DNA from: Methanobacteriota archaeon
Lineage (GTDB): Archaea; Thermoplasmatota; Poseidoniia; Poseidoniales; Thalassarchaeaceae
Assembly: GCA_018654845.1 (NCBI GenBank)
Contig: JABIKU010000030.1
Location: 1 to 59,509, forward strand
Length of the DNA stretch: 59,509 nucleotides
Reading direction: 5' to 3'
Positions 44,968 to 53,132 of the stretch are shown here, one piece after another; position 1 is the stretch's first letter; each line of letters opens with the position of its first letter. Below the pieces are notes generated by a model. The model ran no database searches. It had not been told where the DNA came from and saw only the letters and a program-made list of their open reading frames with translations. The position numbers and the translations under genes are program-made.

Positions 44968-45585
44968 TTATTGTAGGTCGGAGAGGTAAGTACATTCTCC
45001 AATTTCGTGGGACTCCGCGAAATAAACGCACGGTTTTGTGATAGTAGCATAGACATCGAAATGGTCGTGGAAAGAAAGTTGGTCAACCGGTGCGGTGACG
45101 CCGTAGCCTCTAGCTTCTACCTCGAAAATCCAAGTACCGGAAATGTAATCTGATTTAGTGAACGAATCAAATCTTTCCAAAGGTTGGTCTTGGGTTGCAC
45201 GAACATGCCAGATAGGATCGCCTCCACTTTCTCTAACTCCTGGTTGCCATAATTTAACATCGACATAGCGATATTCGTTCGTATCATTGCCGATTAGGTC
45301 CTCGATGGCGCTAGAGTATGGCAATTGTGCTCGGAAATTAATGACTAATTTTGAAACGGTTTCATCGAAGACAATTGAAGTTTCGTTTTTGTAGAGCACC
45401 GAATCGATTCCGTTCGATTCGAAAGTATAATCCCAACCAACAGTATCTTCGATATTACGAACGATGGGATCTTCGCGCATATATTCCATCGTTTCACGCT
45501 GAATTGCCAGACCAAGGCAACCGGTCAAAGTCGTGCCCATCATCAGAATTACAAGCGCAAGACCGAGCGAGCGAGATGATGCCAT
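44968..45585 (-). CDS. predicted lipoprotein of unknown function
   Basis: A 205-aa exported protein. The signal peptide SLGLALVILMMGTTLTGC ends in a lipobox LTGC, so C23 is likely lipidated. The mature part (about 180 residues) is beta-rich, with two Cys near the end (ITKPCVYF...GECTYL) that could form a disulfide. No family recognised. It is 76 bp upstream of rps2 on the same strand. A start at M1 is assumed. Confidence 0.7.
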   Translation of the reverse strand: MASSRSLGLALVILMMGTTLTGCLGLAIQRETMEYMREDPIVRNIEDTVGWDYTFESNGIDSVLYKNETSIVFDETVSKLVINFRAQLPYSSAIEDLIGNDTNEYRYVDVKLWQPGVRESGGDPIWHVRATQDQPLERFDSFTKSDYISGTWIFEVEARGYGVTAPVDQLSFHDHFDVYATITKPCVYFAESHEIGECTYLSDLQ

Positions 45586-45610
45586 CGACTCTTTCGTGAT
45601 TCAAGTTCCA

Positions 45611-45631
45611 CTTGAAACACACGGTTTCAAG
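45611..45631 (-). terminator. 8-bp hairpin at the 3' side of the structured region
   Basis: CTTGAAAC (45611-45618) and GTTTCAAG (45624-45631) form a perfect 8-bp stem with a 5-nt loop. A neighbouring TTCAAG at 45600-45605 could compete for the left arm. It abuts the long-helix RNA and may be its terminator or part of its structure. Confidence 0.35.
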
Positions 45632-45792
45632 GTGCTCCTTGGCACTCAAAATTGGTATTGCCGAGAATAACGACTACATTCTTGTCAGTGAACAGTTTGA
45701 ACAACGGGGACATAGTGGAACGTCTGCTCCAGTGACGACGAAAGGAGAACCGAGCTAGCGCGTTGACGTTCCCTATGAGTACCGAGGAGCAC
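45632..45792 (-). ncRNA. putative structured RNA with a 16-bp closing helix (strand uncertain)
   Basis: GTGCTCCTTGGCACTC (45632-45647) and GAGTACCGAGGAGCAC (45777-45792) can form a helix of 16 pairs with one wobble and one mismatch. Inside it CATAG-T-GGAACGTC (45711-45724) pairs with GACGTTCCCTATG (45765-45777), 13 pairs with a single bulge, coaxial with the closing helix. Its loop contains a CTCC/GGAG pairing. It fills the 261-bp gap between the FKBP-type isomerase and lipoprotein genes. It does not show the SRP, RNase P or 5S signatures I know. It could be a separate ncRNA or a structured mRNA part; either strand could be transcribed. Confidence 0.4.
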
Positions 45793-45846
45793 TTCTTTAT
45801 TCGCTGAGGGAGAATCGATTTTGGATCGATGCTCTGTCCGATGAGA

Positions 45847-46542
45847 TTATTCTTCTTCGTCAACTACACGAGGTGCGTGTACTTCACGGAAGATAACGGT
45901 CTGAGCACCGAGGTTCTCACGTAGCGAGCGAACGAGGCTGAACTTTGCATATGCCCAGTTCTGATCGTATGCCATCTCTTCAGGAACGGTTACTGTAAGA
46001 TCATCGCCATCAAACTCGACTTCGAAGTCATCTCGACCGGTGTTCATGTTGAGTAGAGTAGAAACGCGTTCTTCACGGTCTTCGATGACCTTGACAATGT
46101 TGTAATTGTAGCGTAGGGCTACTCCAGCTAGTGGGTGATTGTAATCGATTCGTGCGCGGCCTGCGCTCAAAAATTGTAGAACTCCAGTTCGGCCACCAAT
46201 TTCTACTGGTGCTCCAATTGCGAGTGTGCTTGGATCACGGACTGAGCGCATCAATACATTTTGTCCGATGGTCTCAATGTTATTTTGGTCACGAACGCCG
46301 TATGCATCTTCTGGCTCGATATCAAATTCGTAATCTGTGCTTGCTTCTGCAGTCTCAAGATGTGCTTCAAAACCAGCGATGAGACGACCGTCGCCAACAA
46401 TTGCAATCATAGGCTCATAATTTCGCTGCTCATCGTGAATTTCATGCTCCTTCGCGACGTCTTCTCGAGTTGTTTCGATGAGCTTTTCATTACCTGCATC
46501 ATACAGGTCATAATCGATGTGAACTATTGAACCAGCGTCCAT
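45847..46542 (-). CDS. FKBP-type peptidyl-prolyl cis-trans isomerase
   Basis: A 231-aa FKBP/SlyD-type folding catalyst of the larger archaeal class with an insert-in-flap domain. The core begins GSIVHIDYDLYDAGNEKLIETT, continues with MIAIVGDGRLIAGFEAHLET and the insert flank FDIEPEDAYGVRDQNNIETI. VEIGGRTGVLQFLSAGRARIDYNHPLAGVALRYNYNIVKVI closes the FKBP part. A C-terminal domain of about 70 residues follows. The ATG at 46542 has GGAGG 8 bp upstream; the open frame further upstream would overlap ccmF. Confidence 0.93.
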   Translation of the reverse strand: MDAGSIVHIDYDLYDAGNEKLIETTREDVAKEHEIHDEQRNYEPMIAIVGDGRLIAGFEAHLETAEASTDYEFDIEPEDAYGVRDQNNIETIGQNVLMRSVRDPSTLAIGAPVEIGGRTGVLQFLSAGRARIDYNHPLAGVALRYNYNIVKVIEDREERVSTLLNMNTGRDDFEVEFDGDDLTVTVPEEMAYDQNWAYAKFSLVRSLRENLGAQTVIFREVHAPRVVDEEE

Positions 46543-46621
46543 ATTTTGTGCCTCCGGGCATCCCGCCGACCTATCTCCCCTTTTTGATTGAAGCGGTAGG
46601 GTAGTCGAGCCTAAATGGGTC

Positions 46622-49018
46622 TCATTCCTCTTCATCAGAATGTGAAGGGCGGCTCGAAATAAATGTCAAAATGCCTCCCAGCATGATGAATCCCCATCCA
46701 GTCCAGACAGCGTGAGAGCCTTGCAAATCGTGAATCGTTACGCGAACCCTATCGATATCACCGGTCTGCTGAAGCATTACTGCATCTAACAATTGATTCG
46801 ATTGAAAAATGTCCAAAATTATGATTGTGTCGCCAAAAATTCCAGTGTGTCGGTCAACTTCACTCCGCGCACTTACAGCTCCACTCGGCGAATCAAATCT
46901 CAGCATGCCTGGTCGAAGGGTATCAATCAATTTTCCATCCCTTCGCATCTCAATAATAACTCCAAGATAACCATCGCCGACTTTGAAATCAAAATCTTCA
47001 TCGTCGGCGTTAATCAATACGACATCAATGAAAACAAACTCGATTCCTTCGTGCTCAATTACCTGATCGCGAGTTAGCGTAACAAGATGAGAAGGATCGG
47101 AACGATCGACGAGTGTAGTCGTGAATATATGGCCGATTAGTAGAAGCAATATTCCAAGATGAGCGAGGTGACTACCGAGTAATCTAAGTCGTGCCGCATT
47201 CGATTTGGTTTTGATGCTATTTTGCTTTAATTTCGGCACGGTCTTTTTCCAAGTTTTGTAAGCCAGTTGGATGGTTGGAGGGGTTGCGAGAAACATCCAT
47301 GTGAGCATGAATAAGGCGACTGCGCCCCTGCTAATTTTATCGGTTAACATTAGATGGGAATCCCCAGGTATTTCGAAATTCGCAGAAAAATATGCTAATA
47401 CAAGAGAAGATAATGTTGCGAATGCAATGATAATTGAACCGGTTTTAGCATTAATTTGGTTCGCCCACCCATAGAAAGTCAATCCGATTGCTAACAATGC
47501 CAAGAGTGGGGCTGCATAGAACTCATGAGCCTCCAAATTTGTTCCTTCGATTTCGACGGTTAACAATAACCAACTCAGAAGAAGAAAGGCCCCAGCGCCA
47601 TACCATGGAATTACTTTTGCAAATTTCGTTCGCGCCGAAGTCGAAGTGAACGGAGAAAATAATCGGTTCAAGTCATCTTCTTCTTCTGACATCAACCATG
47701 TCGCAAGGAATGGAATCATTCCTGCGATTGCTTGTGGAATTTCTGCGACCCAAGTCCAGCTGGCGAATAGCATCAATAACACGCCAGCTGCCATCCAATG
47801 CAATGGTGGCTTTTCTGAATCGGCTGTAATAATCAGCAACATCAACGACGTCCCAACGGCGAAAACTGCGGTCGAACCTATCCAGATTCCAACAGCAATG
47901 AAAGCAGCAAATAAGCCAAGTGAAAGCGGACGTTTTGCTTCAAAAAGTGTCACTCCGCCACCATTTTCAACAAATCTTGCTTGTTCTCGCACAAGATAGA
48001 ATACCGCAAAACCACCGAGTGCGAGCATCGCAAAAAGATACGATGCGAGTTCAAAACCAATTGGACTCGCATCGACCAAATATGCAATCCTAACATATGG
48101 ATCTTCAGAAGTTGTGCCCAATCCATCGGCAACGAAGGCGTGCACTGAAGCCCAAACCCCATTCGCACGAGTGATTAGTGTGGCATGGATTGCAAGAGCC
48201 CCAGCAATTAGTCCGAGAGCGGGTGAAGCACGAATTGAAGCATCAGAACTACCTGCCGAGCGCGCATGAATAATTAGTAACAAAGCGAACCAAGGTAGAA
48301 TCGAGCCGGTCTCGACAGGATCCCAAGCCCAATATCCTCCCCAATCGAGAACCGTATATGCCCACAGTCCCCCCAAACCAATTCCTATGGTTCCTGTAAC
48401 GAATGCTGCACGAGCCCAATGAAGTTGAGATTCGTGAATTTCAGCAGCGGGTTCATCTTGTAATATTCCGCTGAGTGCAGCCGCCGCTGTGGCGATACAA
48501 AATGAATAGAAAAGAAAGACAACTGGCGGGTGGATTACCATCAAATCGGTTTGTAAAAGTGGATTTAATTCGCCCGGAAAAACCCCAATTGAGTCGGCGA
48601 ATGGATCCAAAAACCAAGAGATTGCGAACAAACCAAGAATAAATCCGTTCATCAAACGGATTTCACAGCCAATTTTTTCCGACGGCCCAATCATCAACCA
48701 AGTTACTATTCCAGACAGTCCGGCAAAAAGTAAGAGTGGGCCAGCTCGGCCAGCCCACGCAGCTGATATTTTGTAGAGGAAAGGCAGTTCGGAATCGCCA
48801 TAAATCGCTACCAATTTTAGCGAGGAAGCATCGATGATGAAGGCTGTGAGTAAAAGCAAAATTGGGGCGATTTGTGCTGCTAAAACCGTGTGTCGAACTA
48901 TTCGGATTCCACCACGATGCGGGCGAGTAATCTGATGCGCGGAGGTTAGAATCGCGAGCACGATTAGAGCGTGCCCGAGAAATGAGAGAATCGAATCACC
49001 ATCCGTAAAATTTAGCAC
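46622..49018 (-). CDS. ccmF: cytochrome c maturation haem lyase subunit (CcmF/CcsA family)
   Basis: A membrane protein of about 798 aa with roughly 15 TM helices that transfers haem to apocytochrome c. The WWD haem-binding motif is DWGGYWAWDPVETGSILPW, with the flanking conserved His segments (LGHALIVLAILTSA, VMVIHPPVVFLFYS read as 'LMVIHPPVVFLFYS' in the family style). The closing soluble part (LVTLTRDQVIEHEGIEFVFIDV) is also CcmF-like. A GTG at 49018 is preferred over 49096 because it gives the smaller overlap (23 bp) with the upstream reductase gene. Other ccm genes are not in the window. It should serve c-type cytochromes such as those implied by the CxCH proteins at 33-37 kb. Confidence 0.93.
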   Translation of the reverse strand: MLNFTDGDSILSFLGHALIVLAILTSAHQITRPHRGGIRIVRHTVLAAQIAPILLLLTAFIIDASSLKLVAIYGDSELPFLYKISAAWAGRAGPLLLFAGLSGIVTWLMIGPSEKIGCEIRLMNGFILGLFAISWFLDPFADSIGVFPGELNPLLQTDLMVIHPPVVFLFYSFCIATAAAALSGILQDEPAAEIHESQLHWARAAFVTGTIGIGLGGLWAYTVLDWGGYWAWDPVETGSILPWFALLLIIHARSAGSSDASIRASPALGLIAGALAIHATLITRANGVWASVHAFVADGLGTTSEDPYVRIAYLVDASPIGFELASYLFAMLALGGFAVFYLVREQARFVENGGGVTLFEAKRPLSLGLFAAFIAVGIWIGSTAVFAVGTSLMLLIITADSEKPPLHWMAAGVLLMLFASWTWVAEIPQAIAGMIPFLATWLMSEEEDDLNRLFSPFTSTSARTKFAKVIPWYGAGAFLLLSWLLLTVEIEGTNLEAHEFYAAPLLALLAIGLTFYGWANQINAKTGSIIIAFATLSSLVLAYFSANFEIPGDSHLMLTDKISRGAVALFMLTWMFLATPPTIQLAYKTWKKTVPKLKQNSIKTKSNAARLRLLGSHLAHLGILLLLIGHIFTTTLVDRSDPSHLVTLTRDQVIEHEGIEFVFIDVVLINADDEDFDFKVGDGYLGVIIEMRRDGKLIDTLRPGMLRFDSPSGAVSARSEVDRHTGIFGDTIIILDIFQSNQLLDAVMLQQTGDIDRVRVTIHDLQGSHAVWTGWGFIMLGGILTFISSRPSHSDEEE

Positions 49019-50225
49019 GCGAATATCCAAATGAAAGCATAGCCGGAATAATTCCGCGTAGATAGAGACCGGGACGGCGAATGAAAATTCGACCACAAAC
49101 AGCCAACTTGGTCAGCGGACTCATATTTGCCATCTCATCTGGAAAAGACCGTGCCATCAATGACATTTCGTCATCTGATAAATCAAAGAGAGCAGATTTT
49201 CCTTTCAAAATCTTTGGGTAAGGCGGAAATTCTTCACTCCAAAGTTTCTGATATTCTGACATTTTTGAATTGCTGAGATTATCATCAGAAATTGCACTCA
49301 ATGCAACCTGTGCAGCAAAGGTGGCGGATTTCAGAGCAAGATGTGAGCCACCTTCAAAAAGCGGGGAGGTAAATCCGGCTGCATCGCCGATCATCATCAA
49401 TCCATCATCAAAGGTAATCGAGTGAGGACCAGAGATAGGAATCGTGCCACCAAAGGCTGGATTACCCTTTTCTTTCCACTGTGGTAGAGCCTGTTCAAGC
49501 TCTTTGAAATGAGTGTCTTGAATGAATTCATCTAGCGCTTTTTTTGTACGAGATTTATCTTCGGTAACCAATCCCACATTAGCGCGACCTCCTGATTTTG
49601 GAATCATCCAAAGATAGCCTTTATCGACATATTTTGGCCAGATATAGAAATCGAGATAATCATCTGTTGGAACTTCTAACATCTCGTATTGCATGCCAGC
49701 AATAACTTGAGGGCGTGGATTCAATTCTAGCAATTTATTGCTGACTCCACCAACTCCTGATGCATCGATTACAACTTTTGCTTGAATCGGGAAATGCTCA
49801 CCTTTACCTTGGCAAAGCCAGCCAGTAAATTTACCGTTTTCATGAATTTTTTCCATGCTACTAAGTTTGTGAGAAAGGTGGAGAGAAGCGCCTTCAGCAA
49901 CTGCTTCGTCAGCAATCCATCGCTCAAACAAGTGCTTCTCTAGAACGTATCCACTCTCTGACAATTTCTTGTCGGTGCCATCTGGGAATATTACACGAAT
50001 GCCGTGAACACGCTTACTAACAACATGGTCGGGAAGTGTGAGATTAAGATTCTCACAGGCGACATCTGAGATACATTCACCGCAGTGAACGGGTGTACCT
50101 ATGGCGGGGTGATCCTCGATTAGAATTGTCGAAAGACCAGCACGTGCAGAGTGCAGTGCAGCGTTTCCACCACCTGGACCAGCTCCGATAACCAAAACAT
50201 CGCAGACATTGACCTTGTCGCCCAT
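48996..50225 (-). CDS. geranylgeranyl reductase family flavoprotein
   Basis: FAD-dependent reductase (409 aa) that saturates the isoprenoid chains of archaeal lipids, or of quinone side chains. The N-terminal Rossmann motif is VLVIGAGPGGGNAALHSARAG, the family Cys loop is GTPVHCGECIS, and the second FAD block is GLMMIGDAAGFTSPLFEGG. The C-terminal cap is intact. Its stop lies 23 bp inside ccmF, so they probably share a transcript. It is divergent from ubiD-ubiA, suggesting a role in lipid or menaquinone side-chain reduction. Confidence 0.93.
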   Translation of the reverse strand: MGDKVNVCDVLVIGAGPGGGNAALHSARAGLSTILIEDHPAIGTPVHCGECISDVACENLNLTLPDHVVSKRVHGIRVIFPDGTDKKLSESGYVLEKHLFERWIADEAVAEGASLHLSHKLSSMEKIHENGKFTGWLCQGKGEHFPIQAKVVIDASGVGGVSNKLLELNPRPQVIAGMQYEMLEVPTDDYLDFYIWPKYVDKGYLWMIPKSGGRANVGLVTEDKSRTKKALDEFIQDTHFKELEQALPQWKEKGNPAFGGTIPISGPHSITFDDGLMMIGDAAGFTSPLFEGGSHLALKSATFAAQVALSAISDDNLSNSKMSEYQKLWSEEFPPYPKILKGKSALFDLSDDEMSLMARSFPDEMANMSPLTKLAVCGRIFIRRPGLYLRGIIPAMLSFGYSRAKFYGW

Positions 50226-50324
50226 ATTGTTTCGGGAGCAAGTCGAGTCAAAGAATCCGTCGGTCGATGATATCTATGATATCAGGGCGAAGATATTGAA
50301 CGATGAGTCGCGTCCCACCAACAG

Positions 50325-52211
50325 ATGGCGTGGCCTGATTTGCGTACTTATCTCCGTTCGTTGGAGGATAATGGTGATCTTCTTCGCATCAGCCATCCGG
50401 TTGATGTTCATCTAGAAGCCGGATGTATTGCTGATAAATTTGTCAAGCGCGACGGACCAGCAATCATTTTCGATCAGCCTCGTCTTGCGAATGGTAGAAT
50501 TAGTGAATTTCCGCTTGTAATGAATATTTTTGGAACTCGCAAGCGAGTCAACAAAGCTCTCGGTGTCGAAAATCCAGAGGAAATAGGTGAGAAAATGGTT
50601 GCACTGATGAAGCCAGATATTGGAGCGGTTTTGAAAAATCCAATCAGTGGAATTGGCTTGGCAAAACAAGGAATGTCAATGGCTCCAAAACGCATAAAGA
50701 AAGGCGCATGTCAAGCTATTCGAATAGAAAATCCGGACATTACAAAATTACCGATTCCGACAACTTGGCCACAAGATGGTGGCCCGTTCATGACACTACC
50801 GTTAGTTATCACACAAGACCCGAAAACCGGACGACACAACATGGGAATGTATCGCTCTCAGGTTTTCGGACCAACCGAAGTTGGCTTGCATTGGCAAGCT
50901 CACAAACATGGAGCAGAACACGCAGAAGCGAGTGCGGATTCTGAAGAATCCGAAAAAATGCCCATAGCGATTTGCCTTGGCGGTCCGCCTCATATCATGT
51001 TCAGTGCAATCTCGCCCCTCCCTGACAATCTCTCAGAATACGAATTCGCAGGAATCCTTAGTGGTAAGCGATTGAAGATCACCAAATGTCTAACGAATGA
51101 TTTGTGGGTTCCAGCCGATTGTGATTTCGTAATCGAAGGTTACACAATTCCTGGTGAAACCCAAACCGAGGGACCCTTCGGTGACCATTTCGGACATTAT
51201 TCTCTAACCGGAGAATATCCAATGATGCACATCACGGCGATAACACACAGAAAACAGCCGAGTGTACCGATGACTATTGTCGGACTTCCACCGATGGAAG
51301 ATGGCTATCTTGGAGAAGCAATCGGCGATGCGTTTCTGCCGGTTCTGAAATTTCAGCACACCGATGTTTCCGACCTCTTTTTGCCGCTCGAAACTGGTTT
51401 CCACAACCTAGCAATTGTAGCCAGCAAACAACGATATCCAAGGCAAGCAAGAAAGACCGCTTTGGGGCTTTTGGGAGCGGGACAAATGATGTTTTTGAAA
51501 TCGATTGTAGCAGTTGATGAATATCACGAAGTCAAGGATTTAAACGCATTACTACGAGCAATTGATTACAATGTTAGAATCCCAGAAGATATCACAATTC
51601 TCGATGGAATGGTAGCCGATACTCTAGCCCATGCTGCACCTTGGGAAAACGTTCATTCAAAGCTCATAATCGATGCTACGACCCTCTCAAAAAATGATCC
51701 TCGCGCGAGCGAAGGAAAGCAGATGGGTTGCCCGGATTCATTGGCTGTTTCAGCATCCGGAATCGTCGATGTTATCGACGGTCGGATGCTGGGAACCTCG
51801 ATGTTGGTCGTAACTACGAAAATTGCCAACGGACCTATGCCGGAATTTTCGATGGAAGAAGTAGATGAGGACGGAGCGCGCGCTCAGCGAGAGCAGATTG
51901 CGCGGATTCGCGACGAGATATGGTCACTTGAGGCAGCGAAAAATCTGCGATGGTTATTCATCACCGATGATGATGCTGATTTGCGTGATGAAAATTGGAA
52001 ACGAAGATTACTTTGGCAATTATTCTGCCGATTTGAAGTGGCACGAGATTTGCATTTCGATGAGGCACGTACGCGTATTGCTTGGGATGCGACCGCACCA
52101 ATTCCAAGTGTAGAGGGACCGTTACCTGTTCGTCGATGGCCTGCGGTTACCCTTCACGATTCTGAAATTGAAGATCGTATCGATGCATGGATTGAAGAAA
52201 ATGGCCTATGA
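50325..52211 (+). CDS. UbiD-family prenylated-FMN-dependent decarboxylase (MqnL-like)
   Basis: A 628-aa UbiD-type decarboxylase. Diagnostic stretches are LRTYLRSLEDNGDLLRI at the start, GRHNMGMYRSQVFGP, the metal/cofactor region VIEGYTIPGETQTEGPFGDHFGHYSLTGEYP, and PKTALG-like RQARKTALGLLGAGQMMFLKSIVAVDE. Among UbiD proteins the neighbouring MqnP-like prenyltransferase points to the menaquinone (futalosine) pathway. It needs prenyl-FMN from a UbiX-type enzyme, which is not in the window. The ATG at 50325 lies 21 bp before a second gene-like block; its TGA precedes ubiA by 21 bp. Confidence 0.92.
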   Translation: MAWPDLRTYLRSLEDNGDLLRISHPVDVHLEAGCIADKFVKRDGPAIIFDQPRLANGRISEFPLVMNIFGTRKRVNKALGVENPEEIGEKMVALMKPDIGAVLKNPISGIGLAKQGMSMAPKRIKKGACQAIRIENPDITKLPIPTTWPQDGGPFMTLPLVITQDPKTGRHNMGMYRSQVFGPTEVGLHWQAHKHGAEHAEASADSEESEKMPIAICLGGPPHIMFSAISPLPDNLSEYEFAGILSGKRLKITKCLTNDLWVPADCDFVIEGYTIPGETQTEGPFGDHFGHYSLTGEYPMMHITAITHRKQPSVPMTIVGLPPMEDGYLGEAIGDAFLPVLKFQHTDVSDLFLPLETGFHNLAIVASKQRYPRQARKTALGLLGAGQMMFLKSIVAVDEYHEVKDLNALLRAIDYNVRIPEDITILDGMVADTLAHAAPWENVHSKLIIDATTLSKNDPRASEGKQMGCPDSLAVSASGIVDVIDGRMLGTSMLVVTTKIANGPMPEFSMEEVDEDGARAQREQIARIRDEIWSLEAAKNLRWLFITDDDADLRDENWKRRLLWQLFCRFEVARDLHFDEARTRIAWDATAPIPSVEGPLPVRRWPAVTLHDSEIEDRIDAWIEENGL

Positions 52212-52232
52212 GTGAAAGGTAGAGGTGAAAGA

Positions 52233-53123
52233 ATGGGAGTAAAGGACATTTTCGAATTTATCAAAGTCGAACACACTTTGTTTTCATTGCCATTCGTCCT
52301 AATCGGTTTCCTTTTGGCGAGTTTTGACTACGGCACTCAACCAACAATCGACCTGATTTGGATACTTGTTGCCGCAGTCGGAGCCCGCGGATTAGCGATG
52401 GCGCTGAACCGCATCATCGATCGCGACATCGATGCAGCGAACCCGCGCACTGCAAGCCGACATCTCGCTTCCGGCGCGATGTCGATGCAAACTGCTTACA
52501 CACTCTCAAGCGTCTTCTTAATCATGCTACTTTTCAGTGCATGGCAACTCAACGAAGTAGCTTTGATGATGGCGTGGTTACCTGTGTCAGTCTTCGTGAT
52601 TTATCCCTACATGAAGCGCATTAGTTGGCTTTGCCATTTCTGGCTCGGGCTCTGTCTAGGCCTTGCACCAGCCGGGGCTTGGGTGGCGGTTGCCGCGGAT
52701 GTTCATGGATGGGCTGCAATTACCGATTTGCATTGGTATCCAGAGATTTTCTTCATCTCACTCGGTGTAACGTTCTGGATTACTGCATTTGACCTCAATT
52801 ATGCAAGAATGGATGTCGAAAACGACCGGGCAAATGGAATACATTCCTTCCCTGCTCGCTTTAGCGAAGAAGCAACCACTCGCACCTCAATTCAACTCAC
52901 CCTCCTTTGGTTCGCCTGCTTCGCTATTGCCGACCCGATTTCTGAAGCCTGGTTCCTAATTGCTGCTGGATTGATGGCGATCGCTAATATCGCTGTCATT
53001 CTCGCTCGTGAGCGCCTCGCGGATTTCCAAACGACCTTGTTCCGCGTCTCAATGCTCACCGGATGGGTTCTCTTGCTTGCACTGATGATTTCTGAGTCGG
53101 CGAGCAATGGATTAGGAATTTGA
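52233..53123 (+). CDS. UbiA-family prenyltransferase (MqnP-like)
   Basis: Membrane prenyltransferase (296 aa, about 8 TM helices) that attaches a polyprenyl chain to an aromatic ring. Both Asp motifs are intact: NRIIDRDIDAANPRTASRHLASG and DLNYARMDVENDR. The opening KVEHTLFSLPFVLIGFLLA and the NPRT stretch are those of the MqnP/4-hydroxybenzoate-type subgroup rather than DGGGP synthase. The ATG at 52233 has AGAGGTGA upstream; a GTG at 52212 is an alternative. It stands between ubiD and uvrB in one operon. Confidence 0.93.
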   Translation: MGVKDIFEFIKVEHTLFSLPFVLIGFLLASFDYGTQPTIDLIWILVAAVGARGLAMALNRIIDRDIDAANPRTASRHLASGAMSMQTAYTLSSVFLIMLLFSAWQLNEVALMMAWLPVSVFVIYPYMKRISWLCHFWLGLCLGLAPAGAWVAVAADVHGWAAITDLHWYPEIFFISLGVTFWITAFDLNYARMDVENDRANGIHSFPARFSEEATTRTSIQLTLLWFACFAIADPISEAWFLIAAGLMAIANIAVILARERLADFQTTLFRVSMLTGWVLLLALMISESASNGLGI

Positions 53124-53132
53124 GGTGATAAA

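Noticed and set aside
45627-45863. 78-codon open frame on the minus strand across the isomerase-lipoprotein gap
   Set aside because: It has no ribosome site, overlaps the end of the FKBP-type isomerase gene, has no recognisable domain and covers almost exactly the region of strong RNA-like pairing.
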